A stretch of DNA of 64,000 bases from Straminergon stramineum (GCA_963920665.1 OY987268.1:4962501-5026500), one strand, 5' to 3'. Positions 44,356 to 57,181 are shown, counted from the stretch's first letter. The notes: generated by a model not told the origin, from the sequence alone. A program made the numbers and translations.

Positions 44356-46461
44356 ACCCAAACTTCATGGAGAAGAAGATCAACTCCTCATTGCAAATAT
44401 GAAGTAATTAATTTACAACTAGAAAATTCACGTCAACGGTCTATAAGCCCTCAAGTTGGCACTTGGAACTCATGGTCTATTTGTTAAATTTTTTAGCATA
44501 TTTTTGTGCAAAAAGGCATAAGAAGAGTGTTTGAGTGATATTTAGTAGAAGTCCCTACCAATATAGTACGAGGTCATTCTAGAAGTATGGGGTATCTAAA
44601 TTACTCTAATTTCCTACTTCTACTGCCTAGTTGAGAGTTGGAGAGGTCAATTCATCGTTTCCGAGAGAATTAAGGGTTTGAGTGTTAGCCAGTCCTCGTA
44701 GTTGTCCATGCTAAATTAAGTCTTTCAAATGCATGTGGTAAAATGGCTAAGTCTATTTTAGGTCAAGAGAGTTTAGTGTAGGTCACCATCCAATTTATAA
44801 AGAATTTGGATTGATAAATTCTTATTTGCAGGTAATTTGTAGAAGAATGAACCAAACCACATATAAGGTGAAGGGAGAGCGACTGGAGCATGAAGAAAGG
44901 TGCTTTTAGCTTAAAAGCATGCTAGAAGCCAACATTAGAGTTGGTTGTTTCAAGATTCTTCGATACAAGGATGATTTCTCCCTTAGGCGAAAATTAAAAG
45001 GGAATTGTTGATTTTAGCTTTCCTATGAAAAGTGAAAAGAAAAAAATACTGTTGCACTTTGATTTGAGGAGATTTTTAGAAGCTATGCAAAAACTTTTGG
45101 ATTTTTCCGAAATAATCATGATGACTCCATGAAAAGTCAACTATCTTTAAACATGTTTGTAAATTCCTAAAAATTATCCATGTTGCGGTAAAATCTCACT
45201 AATGATTATAATAGGGTTTGTGTGCTAATCAAGTGCCCCACAAAGTTAAAAGACAATCTGACATTCCTAAGTACCAGAATCAGCAATGACATTGAACTTT
45301 TAAAGAAATTACAACTTGGCGGGGGTTGACCGATGTACCAGGAGTTGACAGTGTCTAAATGTTGTGAATGAGGGGTCTTTTCTTACTCCTACAAATCTTC
45401 CGAGTACCCTAGCCAAATAGTTTCCTCAAAAGAGACAAATTTTCCAAAAGTTAGAGTTTTGACTTTTCTTCGGAATTATCGTAAGTGAATTTAACACTTA
45501 CGAATGGCTTGGAAGAAGGGGTTTGGGGGGGTCTGTCGAGCGAATTTGGGTCTTCTGAACACAATGGCACATTTGTTTTTCAATTTGGAGTTTTTCCACA
45601 GAAGATAGAAATGGTCCAACAATAGGTTTGATTTTTTAGAGTAATTAGTAGTAATTCAAAGTTAATTTTGCAAATATCTTTTGAAAAATTGAAGATTGGA
45701 TTTGGGTAAGATCTTTTTTCTTGCATAAGAAGCCATCTTCGGTCTAAAGAAAGACAATTTAGAAATACTTTGGGTTAATTAGCAAAATATCTAGATTAGT
45801 TAGGGTTATTTTCAAAATAACTTTGGAAAAAAATTTTGGATTTGATTTAGCCAAAATTTATTAGCTAAATGGAGAGGGTTGAAAGAATTCTTTCATTAAA
45901 CAAAGATTATTTAGGAATACGTTTAGGGTAGTTTAGGAAACATCTAGATGTCGAAAGTAAATATTTTTTCATCGACAACTTACTAGGGAGGGGCCTGGGA
46001 CAAGTATAAAAGACCCCTCCTTGAGGTTGTTGGTACTTTCATTCTTATAACTAAACTTTGCTTTCGTTTCTTTCATACTATCGACGTAGTCAGACACTGA
46101 TCCAAGTTGAGATTCAACTTGATTTTCATTCTATCTTTTGATTTGCACACTTTGAAGGATGAGAGGGTCCCTTCAAAATGATTTCTATTAATTTTTTTTT
46201 AAGTTTTAGGGGGTAAGCTTCCATTTTCTTTCATTTGTGAGAGTTTTGGAAGGGATAGACCTCCAAATTCTAATTTTGTTTAAGATTTGTTAGAATATTA
46301 ACAATTGCCACAGAATTTGGTGTTAATAGGTTTAAAGTGATGAAGCTTGACTTTGCCAAAAGTTTATTAAACCAATCTTTGCCCAAAATTTGTTGTATAA
46401 TGAAAATTGCTAAAATTCGGTTTAAACATTCTCATATGTACCTCCTTTAGTAATTAACTTT
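44356..46461. other. AT-rich intergenic DNA with a TATA-like motif
   Basis: No gene recognised. ACAAGTATAAAAGACCCCTC at about 45,988-46,007 resembles a core promoter, possibly of a decayed retroelement leader, but no long terminal repeat pair or coding frame accompanies it. Confidence 0.35.
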
Positions 46462-46565
46462 GAAATTCTGAAAACTACCAAAAAATGCAATTTTTGTGTT
46501 GGTTGCAACGTAGTTTTTTTAAAACTATGTTTTCAACTGCATTTTTTGGTAGTTTTCAAAATTTC
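46462..46565. repeat. Foldback (hairpin) sequence
   Basis: Arms of 28 bp at 46,462-46,489 and 46,538-46,565 (core ACTACCAAAAAATGCA and its complement) with one mismatch, separated by 48 bp that also contain complementary stretches (AGTTTT and AAAACT). A partly similar segment around 46,620-46,700 suggests local duplication. Confidence 0.75.
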
Positions 46566-47779
46566 ATGTCACCTGGATTATATTGAACTCAACACTACTT
46601 TCTTCTAATGTAGATACTTTGAAATTTTGAGAAATTAGTCTTTAACGTTCGTTTAAATACTGTCATGTGTACCTCTTTTAAATATTGAACTTTCAAAATA
46701 CTATTCTTTGACCATTGACACCATGTGTCCTTGGGGTTGCCCTTGCACGACGAAGTTTTGACTTTAGAATTTTGAAAATTGATATTTTTTGAGGTGTTTC
46801 TAAGCATTTAAGTACTTGAAACCATCATAGAAACTTTTCTTTGTATGTTTGAAAAGTGCACTTGCATGTGGTATTGATTGAATACATTTGATTTCATGAG
46901 AGAATTAGATAAAAGTAGTCAAAATTCTTTAGTTTTAATTCTTTTGAAAACCCTTAGTAGTAGTTAGAAGAAAACCCAAATTTTAGATTAGTTTTCTTTC
47001 TAGTTAAAGTTATTAAAATTGCATCCGAAAGAGAGTCCCAATTAGATTAGAAACAATGATTTGCTTAGTTTAAATTTATTCCCCAAATCCCCAAAAATTA
47101 GATTGTTAGTTTAGAATTTACGAAGTTAGAAATTTCTCCAAAAAACCCAAACAAACCCATTTGAATGTCATAGTTATAGTTAGTGAAATGTTGGAGATTC
47201 CCGAAAAACACCCAAAACTGATTAGTTTTAGTGAGGAATTAATTTAGTCTTAGTAGTATTAGATTAGTTCAAAATCAATGTAGTTTCAAAAATTCAATGA
47301 TTAAAGTAAGGTGTTGAAAATCAACACAAGAGATTAAAAGTAGGATGACTAGCTAAAGATCAGCAAGGGGAATGAGCTGCTGGGAACGTGGCAAGAGTGA
47401 CAGAGCAACGATGAGGGTCCGACATATTAGGACATGCCACGTGTCCCTTGAACAATAGGGTACTATCTAAAAACTCTCTGGCTGTATCAATGTAGCAGTT
47501 GCTGGTTACCAGGGAGTGGAAAGCCAACTTGGGTGTCTTCTGAAACTAGTTGAACATTCAAAACTCCAGGGACTCGTGTTTGAAAAAACTAGGGTGTTAA
47601 GGAGTTCAAAAATTCTTCAAACATTCACTCATTTGGAGAATCAATTCAAGTGAAAGGATATAGTTAACTCTCAATGCAAGCACTCAAGTTTCTAAACAAT
47701 TAAATGAGGAGAGGTATAAGAGTTTTGGAGTTGAAGAGTCAAACAGAAGAGAAGGAAGGAGACGAAGGGAATTCAAGCA

Positions 47780-49440
47780 CAATTAAGACAGGTATGATTC
47801 TTTTGGATTTGATTTGATATTTTTATTCTTTTTACTATTCATTAATTTGTTGGTTAGTCATTAATTGCAATTCCTATAAGGATTAGTAGGTTAGGCTTTG
47901 GTTAAGTTTTGTTTTCTTAAATTTAATAAGACAAATAGATAAAACAAAATGCCAACTAATATCTTTGGGATGATTAAGAAAATTACAAAATAATTAAAAT
48001 TGATTAGATTTGATTTGATTTAGTGGATTTAAAAGGTTTTAGGGTATTAAAATAATTTTTAATTAATTAGGAATTATCTTAAATACAACCAAAATTATTA
48101 AAATCCCATAACTATTAGTAGGAAAAACAAAATTAAACAAAAATACGACAACAACCAAGGATTAATTTCAAATTACACCATGGATTAGCAAAAATGGAGA
48201 AGGAAGGAGAAGGTTACTAGAAAACCATTCAACTCGTGATCCTTGAGGACAATACGATCGACCCCTTCATGGGAAAGGTACGTTAAAATTCCTCATATTT
48301 TGCTTTTTTAAATTTCAAATTGATTGAAAAATTCACTCGATAGAATAAACCATAGAAAACTTTACAAAAATTAGAAAAGAAAATTAACATTTAAAAAATT
48401 CTGAATTAGATTTTAATTTAGAAAATAATAAAAAACTTTAACCAATTACAATTAGATAAACCTTATTTGAAATTTGGATGAAAAATTGATATTTTCATCC
48501 AAAAGAACCAAACAAAAGTATCTTAGAACCTTGGGAGAATTTAAAATTTTAGATTAATTAAGAATTATAATTTTTTGCTGAGAGTAAAAGTAATTAATGA
48601 ATGAAATTTAATTCGTTAGACTTTTAAAATAAATTTCATTGATTAATAACTTTTCCATTAGGAATTTAGTTTTTGAGTATCTTACCTTGTTGGTAAGCTA
48701 ATTTCTGAATTTTCAATTTAAAAACATAAAACCCTAAAATAATAATTTTAGAATAGAAAATTTGATTTAAGTTAGATTAGAAGATAATTAAAAAGAATTT
48801 TTTAAGAGTCTTTAAGGAATCATTTAAATTAGAAATCAATTAGGGAATCTTTTAAGGATTCCAAAATCTATTCCCATTTAAAAATTACTTTAATTTTAAG
48901 TGGGAAAAGGTTGGATGAAGTTTAATTCTAATATTGGATGAAGTTCTTTGATTATTGGTGAAATTAGGTTTAGTCTTAGATTTTGGTAATTAACATCTTT
49001 TAAAACTCAACCCTAAAATTTGGATTTATTTTCATTAGTGCTACTATTTTTATTTGGTGGATGAAGTTTATGAGGTAGGTCATGGATCAATATTTCATCT
49101 ACTCATTTCTTTCACTAGGAAGGTCAGAATTTCTCTTGCTCTATCATTTTGGAAAGGGCAATTTACATTCTAAAATTTAGGTTAGATTGATTTTAGTTTG
49201 AATTTATCTATTCATTAGGTATTTGACTTAGTTAACTATAGTTCAAAAGTTTAGGATTTACATGATTTGAGTTCAATTAGGATATTACACAACAAAGTGT
49301 CTATTGCTTGAAAGGCGCAAATTGAACTCAAAATGAAAACACCCTAAAGTAATTGATTTAGCAAGCCGCTAGAACCAGTGTGCACGTTTTAACTCAGAGA
49401 GTGAAATTTAAAACACTCACACGGTCATCATCATTAGCCA
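47780..49440. repeat. Dispersed repeat, copy 1
   Basis: Similar over its length to 61,960-63,610. Shared landmarks include the GGTACGTTAAAAT / GGTATGTTAAAAT segment, AAGTGTCTATTGCTTG / AAGTGTCCATTGCTCA, AAAACACCCTAAAG and the AGCCGCTAGAACC / AGCCACTAGAATC segment. Both copies are AT-rich and carry no open frame. The type of element is unknown; an untranslated part of a retroelement is possible. Confidence 0.6.
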
Positions 49441-49483
49441 TAGTAATGGATCGAAGGTATTCTTTGAATTAGGGCCACTTTAC

Positions 49484-50040
49484 ACTTAGAGGCTGGGCCA
49501 ATTCCCCTTGAGGCCGATTGCACAAAATTTCAGCCCCTGTGGAGCTAAAGGCTGACCTCAACTACTTATTAGAATAAGATTATAACATGGGCTAGTTCTC
49601 CTATATGTAAAGGCCTTAAGGCCAAGAAGCTAGGCCGATTCAATAAAATCTAGAAATGAAAGAGAGAGGGGTTGAAATTTTCATGGTTGGTTTACACTTA
49701 GAGGCTAGGCTACTTTCCCTTAAGGCTGATTGCACAAAATCCAACAGATCAAATTTGTTTAAAAAAATAATATTTAAAAGAAAAAAAAATTGTAAATGAA
49801 ATCTAACATTAGCCCCTAGGCCAAGAATTGGCCTTTTGTTTTTGGTGCACCCAATTCAACAAGCTCCAGGCCATGTGAATCATGTCATTTTTTAATTAAT
49901 TATTCATTCTACCAAATTGGCCCGACTTCTAAGTGTAAAGTGGTTGAGACCGATTCCAACATTTTGTCCAATCACAAGTGAAGATTCTTGGCCTCTAACA
50001 CAACAAATTGGTCCGACTTCCAAATGTATAATAACCCTTA
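49484..50040. repeat. Inverted and tandem repeat cluster (ACACTTAGAGGCT motif)
   Basis: CCACTTTACACTTAGAGGCT (49,484) followed by GGGCCAATT is repeated directly near 49,690 (ACACTTAGAGGCTAGG) and in inverted form near 49,914 (AATTGGCCCGACTTCTAAGT) and 50,003. Non-coding, possibly foldback-type. Confidence 0.6.
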
Positions 50041-51280
50041 TTGAGCATGCAAGCAACTATTGTTAGGGATTTTGTTTACCCTTAAGTTACTGAGGGCAGT
50101 GCAAAAACAGTCTTTGTTGGCATAATGCAGTTATTTGCACCTAGGTAAATAGATGAAACATGAGAAACGTAGATGAAACTTCAATTATTCATCCAAGCAT
50201 ACGTTCATTCAAAGAGGAGTAATATTGTCCTTGGAATATATAGCAAGTTAGCAATTACATCCACTGAAAATTGAGAAATATATTGCCTAATATGCCTTCA
50301 AAAAAATATATATTGCTTTTGAGTGAAATATTGTTAAAAAAAGCCCCTCTAGCTTTGAGATCCAAAGAAGTGGTCTCAAACTCATGAAGTTTGGAGGTTT
50401 ATCTTTGTTTACACCAATTGTGAGTCATGGGCAAGAATTCTAGGAATTATGTCATATTTCCTAAGGTCCAACTTGCAACGACTCTTGAATGAATTTAGTG
50501 TAGTAACTATTTTTTTTGTAGGATACAAAAGTAGAGCTATATGTTAGTCCCAAAAGAAACTACTATTTCAATTCTAATTTTTTCACTTTAGTGGGACTTG
50601 GGCCTCTTGTAAGGTAAACTTGCCTATGACTAGACAATCTTCCACAACATGCTCCTAGAGAACTACCCACATGTGAGAGGTTTACATCAAGGCATGACAA
50701 TTTGTTTTTAATAAATGGGATTTAGACTACAATAGATTGATTTGTGACTATAATCAATGCCTTGGGAGATGGTCATGGAGTTACCAATGGTTGTCATAGG
50801 ACACTTGCACCTTTCTAGTATAAACTCATCAGAAAAAGTTATTTTTTCTTCTTTTGTATCATGGCCATGTTAGGAAATCTTGTAGCCACGTTAGAAAATG
50901 TTGTGCCTACTTTAGGTGTTAAGATGATCAATATGGAAACACTTTTAGTGCTCATTTGGAATATTCTAGAGACTTTGTTGGGCCAATTGGGTTGTACACT
51001 CAAAAAATTCATGAAAAATCCTTAATTTGTCCAAAAACTAAAATTTTGATTGCTTCCTTCATTTCTCACATTTGTCTTTGAATGGAAAAATATCTGATTA
51101 TTTTTGCTCATGCAATAACACAGGCTACTCATTTTGCCTATCACAGGCAGGTTTACCTTATGTGCAATAATGTGCTAAGACATTGAATGTGGCTTAAATC
51201 TCAAAAACTAAAAGAAAATTGTAATGTGCTCGTTCATAGAGTTCCGTAATGGGCAAAAGGTTTGTAATTGGTTGTTTTAC
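50041..51280. other. AT-rich intergenic DNA, nothing recognised
   Basis: No coding exon, RNA gene or terminal-repeat pair recognised between the repeat cluster and LRR copy B. Confidence 0.45.
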
Positions 51281-54081
51281 CTTATACAATAGTGAAATCA
51301 AGTTGATTTTGGAGTATTGACATGAAATATTGGGCATACGTAATTCTCCCATAATATGGTTGGAATCCAAAATTCTGCAAAGAAAACAAACCAATCAGCA
51401 TTTAACAATATGTTTTGATATATTCATAAATGAATTGAGACATCAAAATTTTGATATTAGTTTCACTTGCTGTAAGTGAAATAGTAAAGCACACTAATGC
51501 ATGAAAAGCAAATTTCTTCCTATACCAATCCAAGAAGCAGAATTCAGAACAATTTAGTTCATGTTTTCCATTAGTTTATTCATTATTAGACTACTGATTT
51601 AGTATATGAAGAATTAATTATATTCATAAATTTGTTTAAAATTTCAAGTACTCACTGAAATGTGCACAGCATCAATAATCATTGATTATTTCTTTTAGGT
51701 CATAAATCAACAAGTACTTACATTTCTTCCAAATTTGGTAATTTTAGTAGCTCCTTTGGAAATACTTGAAACTTATTCTTGATCATGGATCTACACATAA
51801 GAAGAAAAAAAATAGGTTTGTTTTTATCTAATTGAATATATTGGAAAATATGAAAAGAAAATGAAATACACACCAACAAAAAAAATATTCTAAAAAACTA
51901 ATAAGGCATTTTATTCGCGTTGAATCTTTGACTTACATCCTTTGTATTGTTGAAACATTGATGTTTGAAGAAATTTGACCAATGCTTGATATATTGTTTG
52001 AGTCCAAATTGTTGCATACAAACATGTACAAAGACACTATTAGATATTCTATTTCAAAAACTACATAAGACTTACTACTTGAATTCAATGCCCAAAAAAT
52101 AAATTAGACAATTAGACCCTAAATTCACTATCTACTTGAAATTGATTGATTCTATGCAATTGCACAAACATGGTTGCTAGCATGTGAGCCTAGGATCTTG
52201 AGCCCATGAGTTTAGAAGCCTAGGTTCCTATGTTATTGGTACCTATATTATAGGTACCTTCCATAGTTGTAGGATGTTTATAATTATAAGTGTCTATATT
52301 GCAGGTACCTACGTTATAAGCCAAGTTATAAGAACCTTCCATAGTTATAGAATGTTCATATTTTAGATGTCTATGTTATAAGTGCCTAAGTTATAAGCAC
52401 CTTCTATGGTTATAGGGTGTTTATATAATAAGTGCCTAATTATATTATGGGTGTCTGTGCTTTAGGTGCCCATGTCATAGGCACCTTCTATAGTTATAGG
52501 ATGTTTATATAATAAGTGCCTAATTATATTATAGGTGTCTATGTTTTAGGTCCCTATACTATAGGCACCTTCTATAGTTATAGTATATTTATATTATAGA
52601 TCGTACCTATGTTACAAGCACCTTACATGGTTATAGGGTACTCATATTATGAGTAAGTATGTTATAAACACCTTCAATAGTTGTAGAATATCTACTTACA
52701 CCTAGGCTCAAGGCTCATAGGCTCACATGCTAGTGCCATTGATTGCACAAATGTAGATTGATAAATAACAATTATAGAGAACCTTAAGAAAACTCTAATG
52801 ACACTTGTATACTTACATGTCTTGAAGAGTCTTAGATTCAAGAAATTCGACTGGAAATCTGTTTATAGAATTATTTTTCACATATTTGCATTGAAAGTAG
52901 AATGGAAAGTCATAATGGAAAGTAATATGCAATCAAATTCATTGCCATTTAAAATTACAAAATTAAACTAAAATACATTAAAAAAAAATCAACAAATACA
53001 AGTTTACCTCCAAATGATCATATCGAGTTCAAATATCCATTAATGAAAGTATATCAAGAAAAACTTCTAGAACAAATAGTAGCATATTTAACTCTCAACT
53101 TACATGGATTTGAGTGAATCATGAAGAGACAAATTTGTTCCCAAAGTAGTAATATTGGTGATGAAGTTGTTTGAAATTTCAACAATTTCTAGATAATAGG
53201 CTTGAATGGCAAATTCTCCTTCTATTTGGTTGTGGCTGACATTCCTACAATCAATAAACAAAAACAATCACATTCAATAAATACTAGAATATACTATATA
53301 GTTTGTTTGTTTGTTTGTTTTATCAAAAATCAAGGTCAAGCTAGGACTTTGAACATTACCAACCTCAAACATTCAAAATCCATGTCAAAGAATAATTTGT
53401 CAAAATACTTACAGATATGTAAGAGTGAAAAAACCATTAGGAGGAAAATCATGTAATGACAGAAATAGGTCCCATTTATGTGAAAGAATTATTTGATAAG
53501 TCTCTGCAGAAAAAATAAATGAGAATCATAAAATGGCCATGAAAGACAGATAGGCAAATCAACTTGCCCCCAGTGAACAATGTTCATGGTGAAAAGAGCA
53601 AATTTCAGAGCACCCACAAAATGATGTTCCAATGCTCCAAACTCTGACTGAGAAATTCAAATGTTCCATTGCCCAAAGTCTTGAATTCTAGGCTTGCAAG
53701 TGCTCAGATGGGTTTCTAGAAACTCTAGAAACCCAATTGCAACTTAAAAAATCTAACTTAGGATTTCCATATGTTGAGCTGAGGAACTCTAAATTGCTCC
53801 AATGAGCTCTTTGTTGTAAGTCCTTCACCCATGGACCCCAATCCCAAGGAGTTCCACCACCAGTCATGTAATGTTCAAACATGGCCTGGCTTTTCTACTC
53901 GGCCTTTAGCACAAATAGAAAGTACTTCACTTACTCAAGAGTCTTTCACTATGAAATCATCAGATACAAGTTACATGTATGCATTGGAGTAACTTACAGG
54001 TATTGAAGCTTGTTATTAAAGTCACAATCAGGGCCCCACCCACTGCTTATGCTTCCATTCAAGGCACAGTTGGAAAGTATT
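51281..54081 (-). pseudogene. LRR copy B: partial, decayed duplicate of LRR gene A
   Basis: Minus-strand exons homologous to gene A: 54,081-53,998 (ILSNCALNGSISSGWGPDC), 53,503-53,413, 53,244-53,104 (LNVSHNQIEGEF), about 52,884-52,816, the exon at about 51,940-52,013, 51,790-51,722 (LSMIKNKFQVFPKELLKLP), and one further LRR exon not found in A, 51,374-51,281 (LILDSNHIMGELRMPNI). Lesions: the exon at 53,503-53,413 is 91 bp with in-frame stops; the acceptor AG before two exons reads AA (near 52,885 and 52,014); a deletion at 55,214 removes the equivalent of A's exon 36,800-36,723; and the signal-peptide, cap and first LRR exons are absent. It is flanked by the same non-coding sequence as A out to 55,379. 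Confidence 0.85.
52169..52741. mobile_element. MULE-like non-autonomous element with internal tandem repeats
   Basis: Flanked by the exact 10-bp duplication ATTGCACAAA (52,159-52,168 and 52,742-52,751); gene A has it once (32,817-32,826), the empty site. Ends CATGGTTGCTAGCATGTGAG and CTCACATGCTAGTGCCATTG are inverted repeats. Inside are six or seven degenerate units of roughly 70-90 bp (TTATAGGCACCTTCTATAGTT, CTATGTTTTAGGTGCC). A 9-10-bp duplication is characteristic of Mutator-like elements. No transposase. Confidence 0.85.
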
Positions 54082-54132
54082 CTGAAGGAACATGCCAGGC
54101 TTGAAATTAAACTCCAATTGGTTAAATGCTAT

Positions 54133-55092
54133 AGTAAACTTGCCAATCTTTCTCTACAGACAAAATTCAAATCTTTCTCTACAATATTCTAGAAACTTGC
54201 ATGCTCTGAAACTTGGCATGATTGTCAAATCCTATGTTAAGATTCATTTCTCAAAAATAGAGCACAAAAAGTTTCCTCTTGCAATTATCATTCTATATTG
54301 AAGATAACAAGGCTAAAATATTGAATAAAAAAAATTTACAGCCCTTCACTGCACGGTGTGCAGTGACTGTGCAGTGGGACCAAAACTGCATTCCTATAGC
54401 GTTTCCAACATCTGGCTCCCATTTTGTTTTATATTTCTACACATGAATTTGTGCACGAGAGAGATTCAATGCATTAATTCAGCACATTAATTGAAATTTT
54501 GCCAATTCATACTTCAACATACTGTGTGGTTCTTGTCCAGTGATTGGAATAAGGTAAATCAGCCCATTGTGGTCAGATGACCCATAGTGGTCACCTAGCA
54601 AGTCCCCCCATTGTGGTTTTTTTCAGACCCCATCATGGGTTTTATTAGTAAATGAGATTTGGACCACAATCAATGTCTTACCTGACAGTAATGGAGTGAT
54701 TACTGACTGCATTAGGAACTTCTAACTTTTCAATGTAATTTCATTGTAGGAAGTGACTTCATAGGCCTTACACATTAGAAATTATTGTGACTGCTTTAGG
54801 TGTGTAAGATGAGCATGATGGATACAAATTTTGTTGGTTGTAGGGTAGTCTACAGACTCTTATGGGCCATGATGGGCTGAACACTTCAAAAATTCATAGC
54901 AAATTCATACTTTGTCAAAAAAATATAATTTCAAATGCTCTCACTGTTTCTCAAACTTGTGTTTATGTGGGAAAAAAATGAAAAAATTTCAGCCATGGCA
55001 TGAGTATGAACTCCTAATTCTGACCACAATGGGCTGTTTTACCTTAGTCACTGTGCAGTGATTGAATCTGTGTGGTAAATGGCATGTTTACT
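54133..55092. mobile_element. 960-bp insertion in the copy B flank, CTAT-flanked
   Basis: Gene A has the uninterrupted sequence ATGCTATATATCTACAG at 36,496-36,512. In B, CTAT (54,129-54,132 and 55,093-55,096) brackets an insertion with inverted ends AGTAAACTTGCC and GGCATGTTTACT. It contains a local dyad (CACTGCACGGTGTGCAGTG near 54,348). Superfamily unknown; non-coding. Confidence 0.7.
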
Positions 55093-55122
55093 CTATATAT
55101 CTACAGTTATTGCAAAACCTTC

Positions 55123-55379
55123 TTTTTTTTTTAAACAAACAAACAAAAAGGAATGTTGTGGCAAGGCAAAAAGATAAGGTACAAGGGAACCAGCCACAAG
55201 TGGCCTCGCCACAAGAATGAATCCAAGGTACATTGCAATAACCAAACATGAGACTGAGGGAAGTTCCATCAAAACAACTCCAGTTTACAAACTCATAGCC
55301 CAGGCACTCAATTGATAGGTATACCAAACATTGTTATTTGGCAACATAGCAATTTGGGGCAACTCACTAAGAATGGAAC
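55123..55379. repeat. End of the LRR duplication segment (copy of 36,522-37,028)
   Basis: Nearly colinear with gene A intron sequence, including the poly-T/CCACAAGTGGC LINE end, but lacking the 36,611-36,866 interval that holds an LRR exon. Similarity stops at about 55,379, twelve bases before the eIF6 exon remnant. Confidence 0.8.
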
Positions 55380-55669
55380 TAAGAATGACATTCGAGTCAG
55401 AATTAGCAGATGTCATGCCTGTGGTGAAGGCTTCCATTGCTGGTAACTCACCCAGGTGATAGGTCGTATGTGTGTTGGTGAGTCCCCTAATCTCAATGAT
55501 CCTTGGGTTTTTTTTATTATTGTTGGACTAAAATTTTCAGCTTGCCTTATCTTCTGGATTTTAGTCACTAGTTGAGAACCTACCTCCCAGAGGTATTCTA
55601 GAACACCTAGCTAAGTTATAATTGGCAGGGTTTCTGTTTGCCTTAAATGTTACAATTTGTGGAGTTTAA

Positions 55670-55831
55670 CCCCTAAACGTAACGTCCAGATTCATCTCCA
55701 AAACTGACTATTTTAGAAAAATCATTGTAAAGAGCTATTTGGAAGCATATTTTGGAATTGATATACAAAGAAAACTTGTAGATTTTGATTTGTAGATTCC
55801 ATCTGTACGGTTAGATTCACCAATGCTATCA

Positions 55832-55897
<66 letters not shown>

Positions 55898-56298
55898 AAA
55901 TGAATTTTGAAAGAGAAATTTCAAAATTCCTTCAAAATTCAATTACAAGTAAAATATTATCATTTTTCCAGTAAAATTTGTTGTAATGGATTTGAAATGA
56001 GGTTCTCTTTACATGGTGATTTTTTGAAATTTTTGTGTTCTTTAAATCTAGGACCTCATTTTGGCAAATCTAGTTTGAAACTAAAGTCAATGTAGTTTGA
56101 CCACTTGACATACTTGCACATAAGTAATTTTAGAAAAATATGTACTCTAGTAACATCAAATCCAACCCGTAGATAGGACAACAACGTTGTAACATATCTC
56201 CACAAATTAAAATAACTTTCATCCAAATACTTAGGAGATTGAAACTCTAGTTTCAATCTGTTTATCGTCGAGAAAATGGACGTTGGAGCACTTAGGGG
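55670..56298. mobile_element. TTAA-flanked element (CCCCTAAACG family) in an eIF6 intron
   Basis: TTAA at 55,666-55,669 and 56,299-56,302. Ends CCCCTAAACGTAACGTCCAG and ATGGACGTTGGAGCACTTAG followed by GGG. Homologous interior to 35,922-36,490 in inverted orientation (TTGATATACAAAGAAAACTT; CATGGTGATTTTTTGAAATT). Contains the AT microsatellite at 55,835-55,894. Confidence 0.8.
55835..55894. repeat. (AT)n microsatellite, about 30 units
   Basis: Sixty bases of uninterrupted AT dinucleotides inside the TTAA-flanked element. A shorter one (about 25 bp) lies at 58,600-58,624 in the last eIF6 intron. Confidence 0.95.
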
Positions 56299-56557
56299 TT
56301 AATCTTTGGGTGATTGCTGATAGTATTCCATGCTAGTTGGTATTTGCTGGAGATTGAAGTTCACGAAAAAGTCCTTGCAATTTCATAGTAGTTAATTGTG
56401 GATACACTATAATGAAGCTTATGTGGCTCTTTTCACTGACAGGTAACAAGAATGGTCTGCTGCTTCCACAAAGCGACCACAGATCAAGGTACACTTCGTC
56501 AACCATTACAAGGGTGTCAGGACCTGAGAATTTTCTGAGAATTTCTTGTAGACAACT

Positions 56558-57163
56558 AAGGTAGAAGCACCCAAATGTAACACTAGTCTCGTTTACGGAC
56601 ACCTATAAAACAACCTAAATCCAAGTGCTTGTGGACCCAAAGTAGACAAGTGGGGTTCCAAGAAGTTGTCACTCTTCCAAGAAGCAACCAATCACTTGCA
56701 CTTGATCCAAGTTTAGAGAGTGTTGCTTTTGGATGTTTGTGTGCCCACTTTGGTGGTAGTCTACACGAAATAGTGAAATTAGGTTGCCTTAACAATTAGA
56801 TTGACTTACCCCCCAAAAGGTACTTTACAAGCCATCAAAGTCAACAAAAATTTCTACATATATTCCCATTGTACACATGAAGGTTCATGAGTTCCAATTA
56901 CAACAACACCTAATTCAAAAGTAGTGCATTCTTGTAATGTAATACTAAGTATTTATATAGTGTGGGGCAACCTAATTTCACTATTTAGTGTAGTGTCCAA
57001 AGCACATGCATCTACAAAGTACTTTTCAAATATTTGTATAATATTCAGACAAGTTTGGAAAAATACGAAACCAATTCCTAACACACATACATCATTTTTT
57101 CTTGTACGCACCCTCCATATCAAGAGATCCAAAACAAGTGTTGCATTTAGGTGCTTCTACCTT
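56558..57163. mobile_element. GGTAGAAGCAC-family miniature element, interrupted
   Basis: Ends AAGGTAGAAGCACCCAAATG and CATTTAGGTGCTTCTACCTT. Same family as 42,915-43,288 over both halves, but split by a TA-flanked element at 56,764-56,990 inserted in GGTAGTCTA/TTGTCC. Lies in an eIF6 pseudogene intron. Confidence 0.85.
56764..56990. mobile_element. TA-flanked miniature element nested in another miniature element
   Basis: Starts CACGAAATAGTGAAATTAGG, ends CCTAATTTCACTATTTAGTG, with TA on both sides (56,762-56,763 and 56,991-56,992). 227 bp. The empty site is visible in the family copy at 42,915-43,288. Confidence 0.88.
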
Positions 57164-57181
57164 ATTCTTGGTTAATCTGGC

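Noticed and set aside
45988..46010. TATA-like box marking a retroelement LTR
   Set aside because: No second LTR, primer-binding site or polyprotein frame found; kept only as a note.
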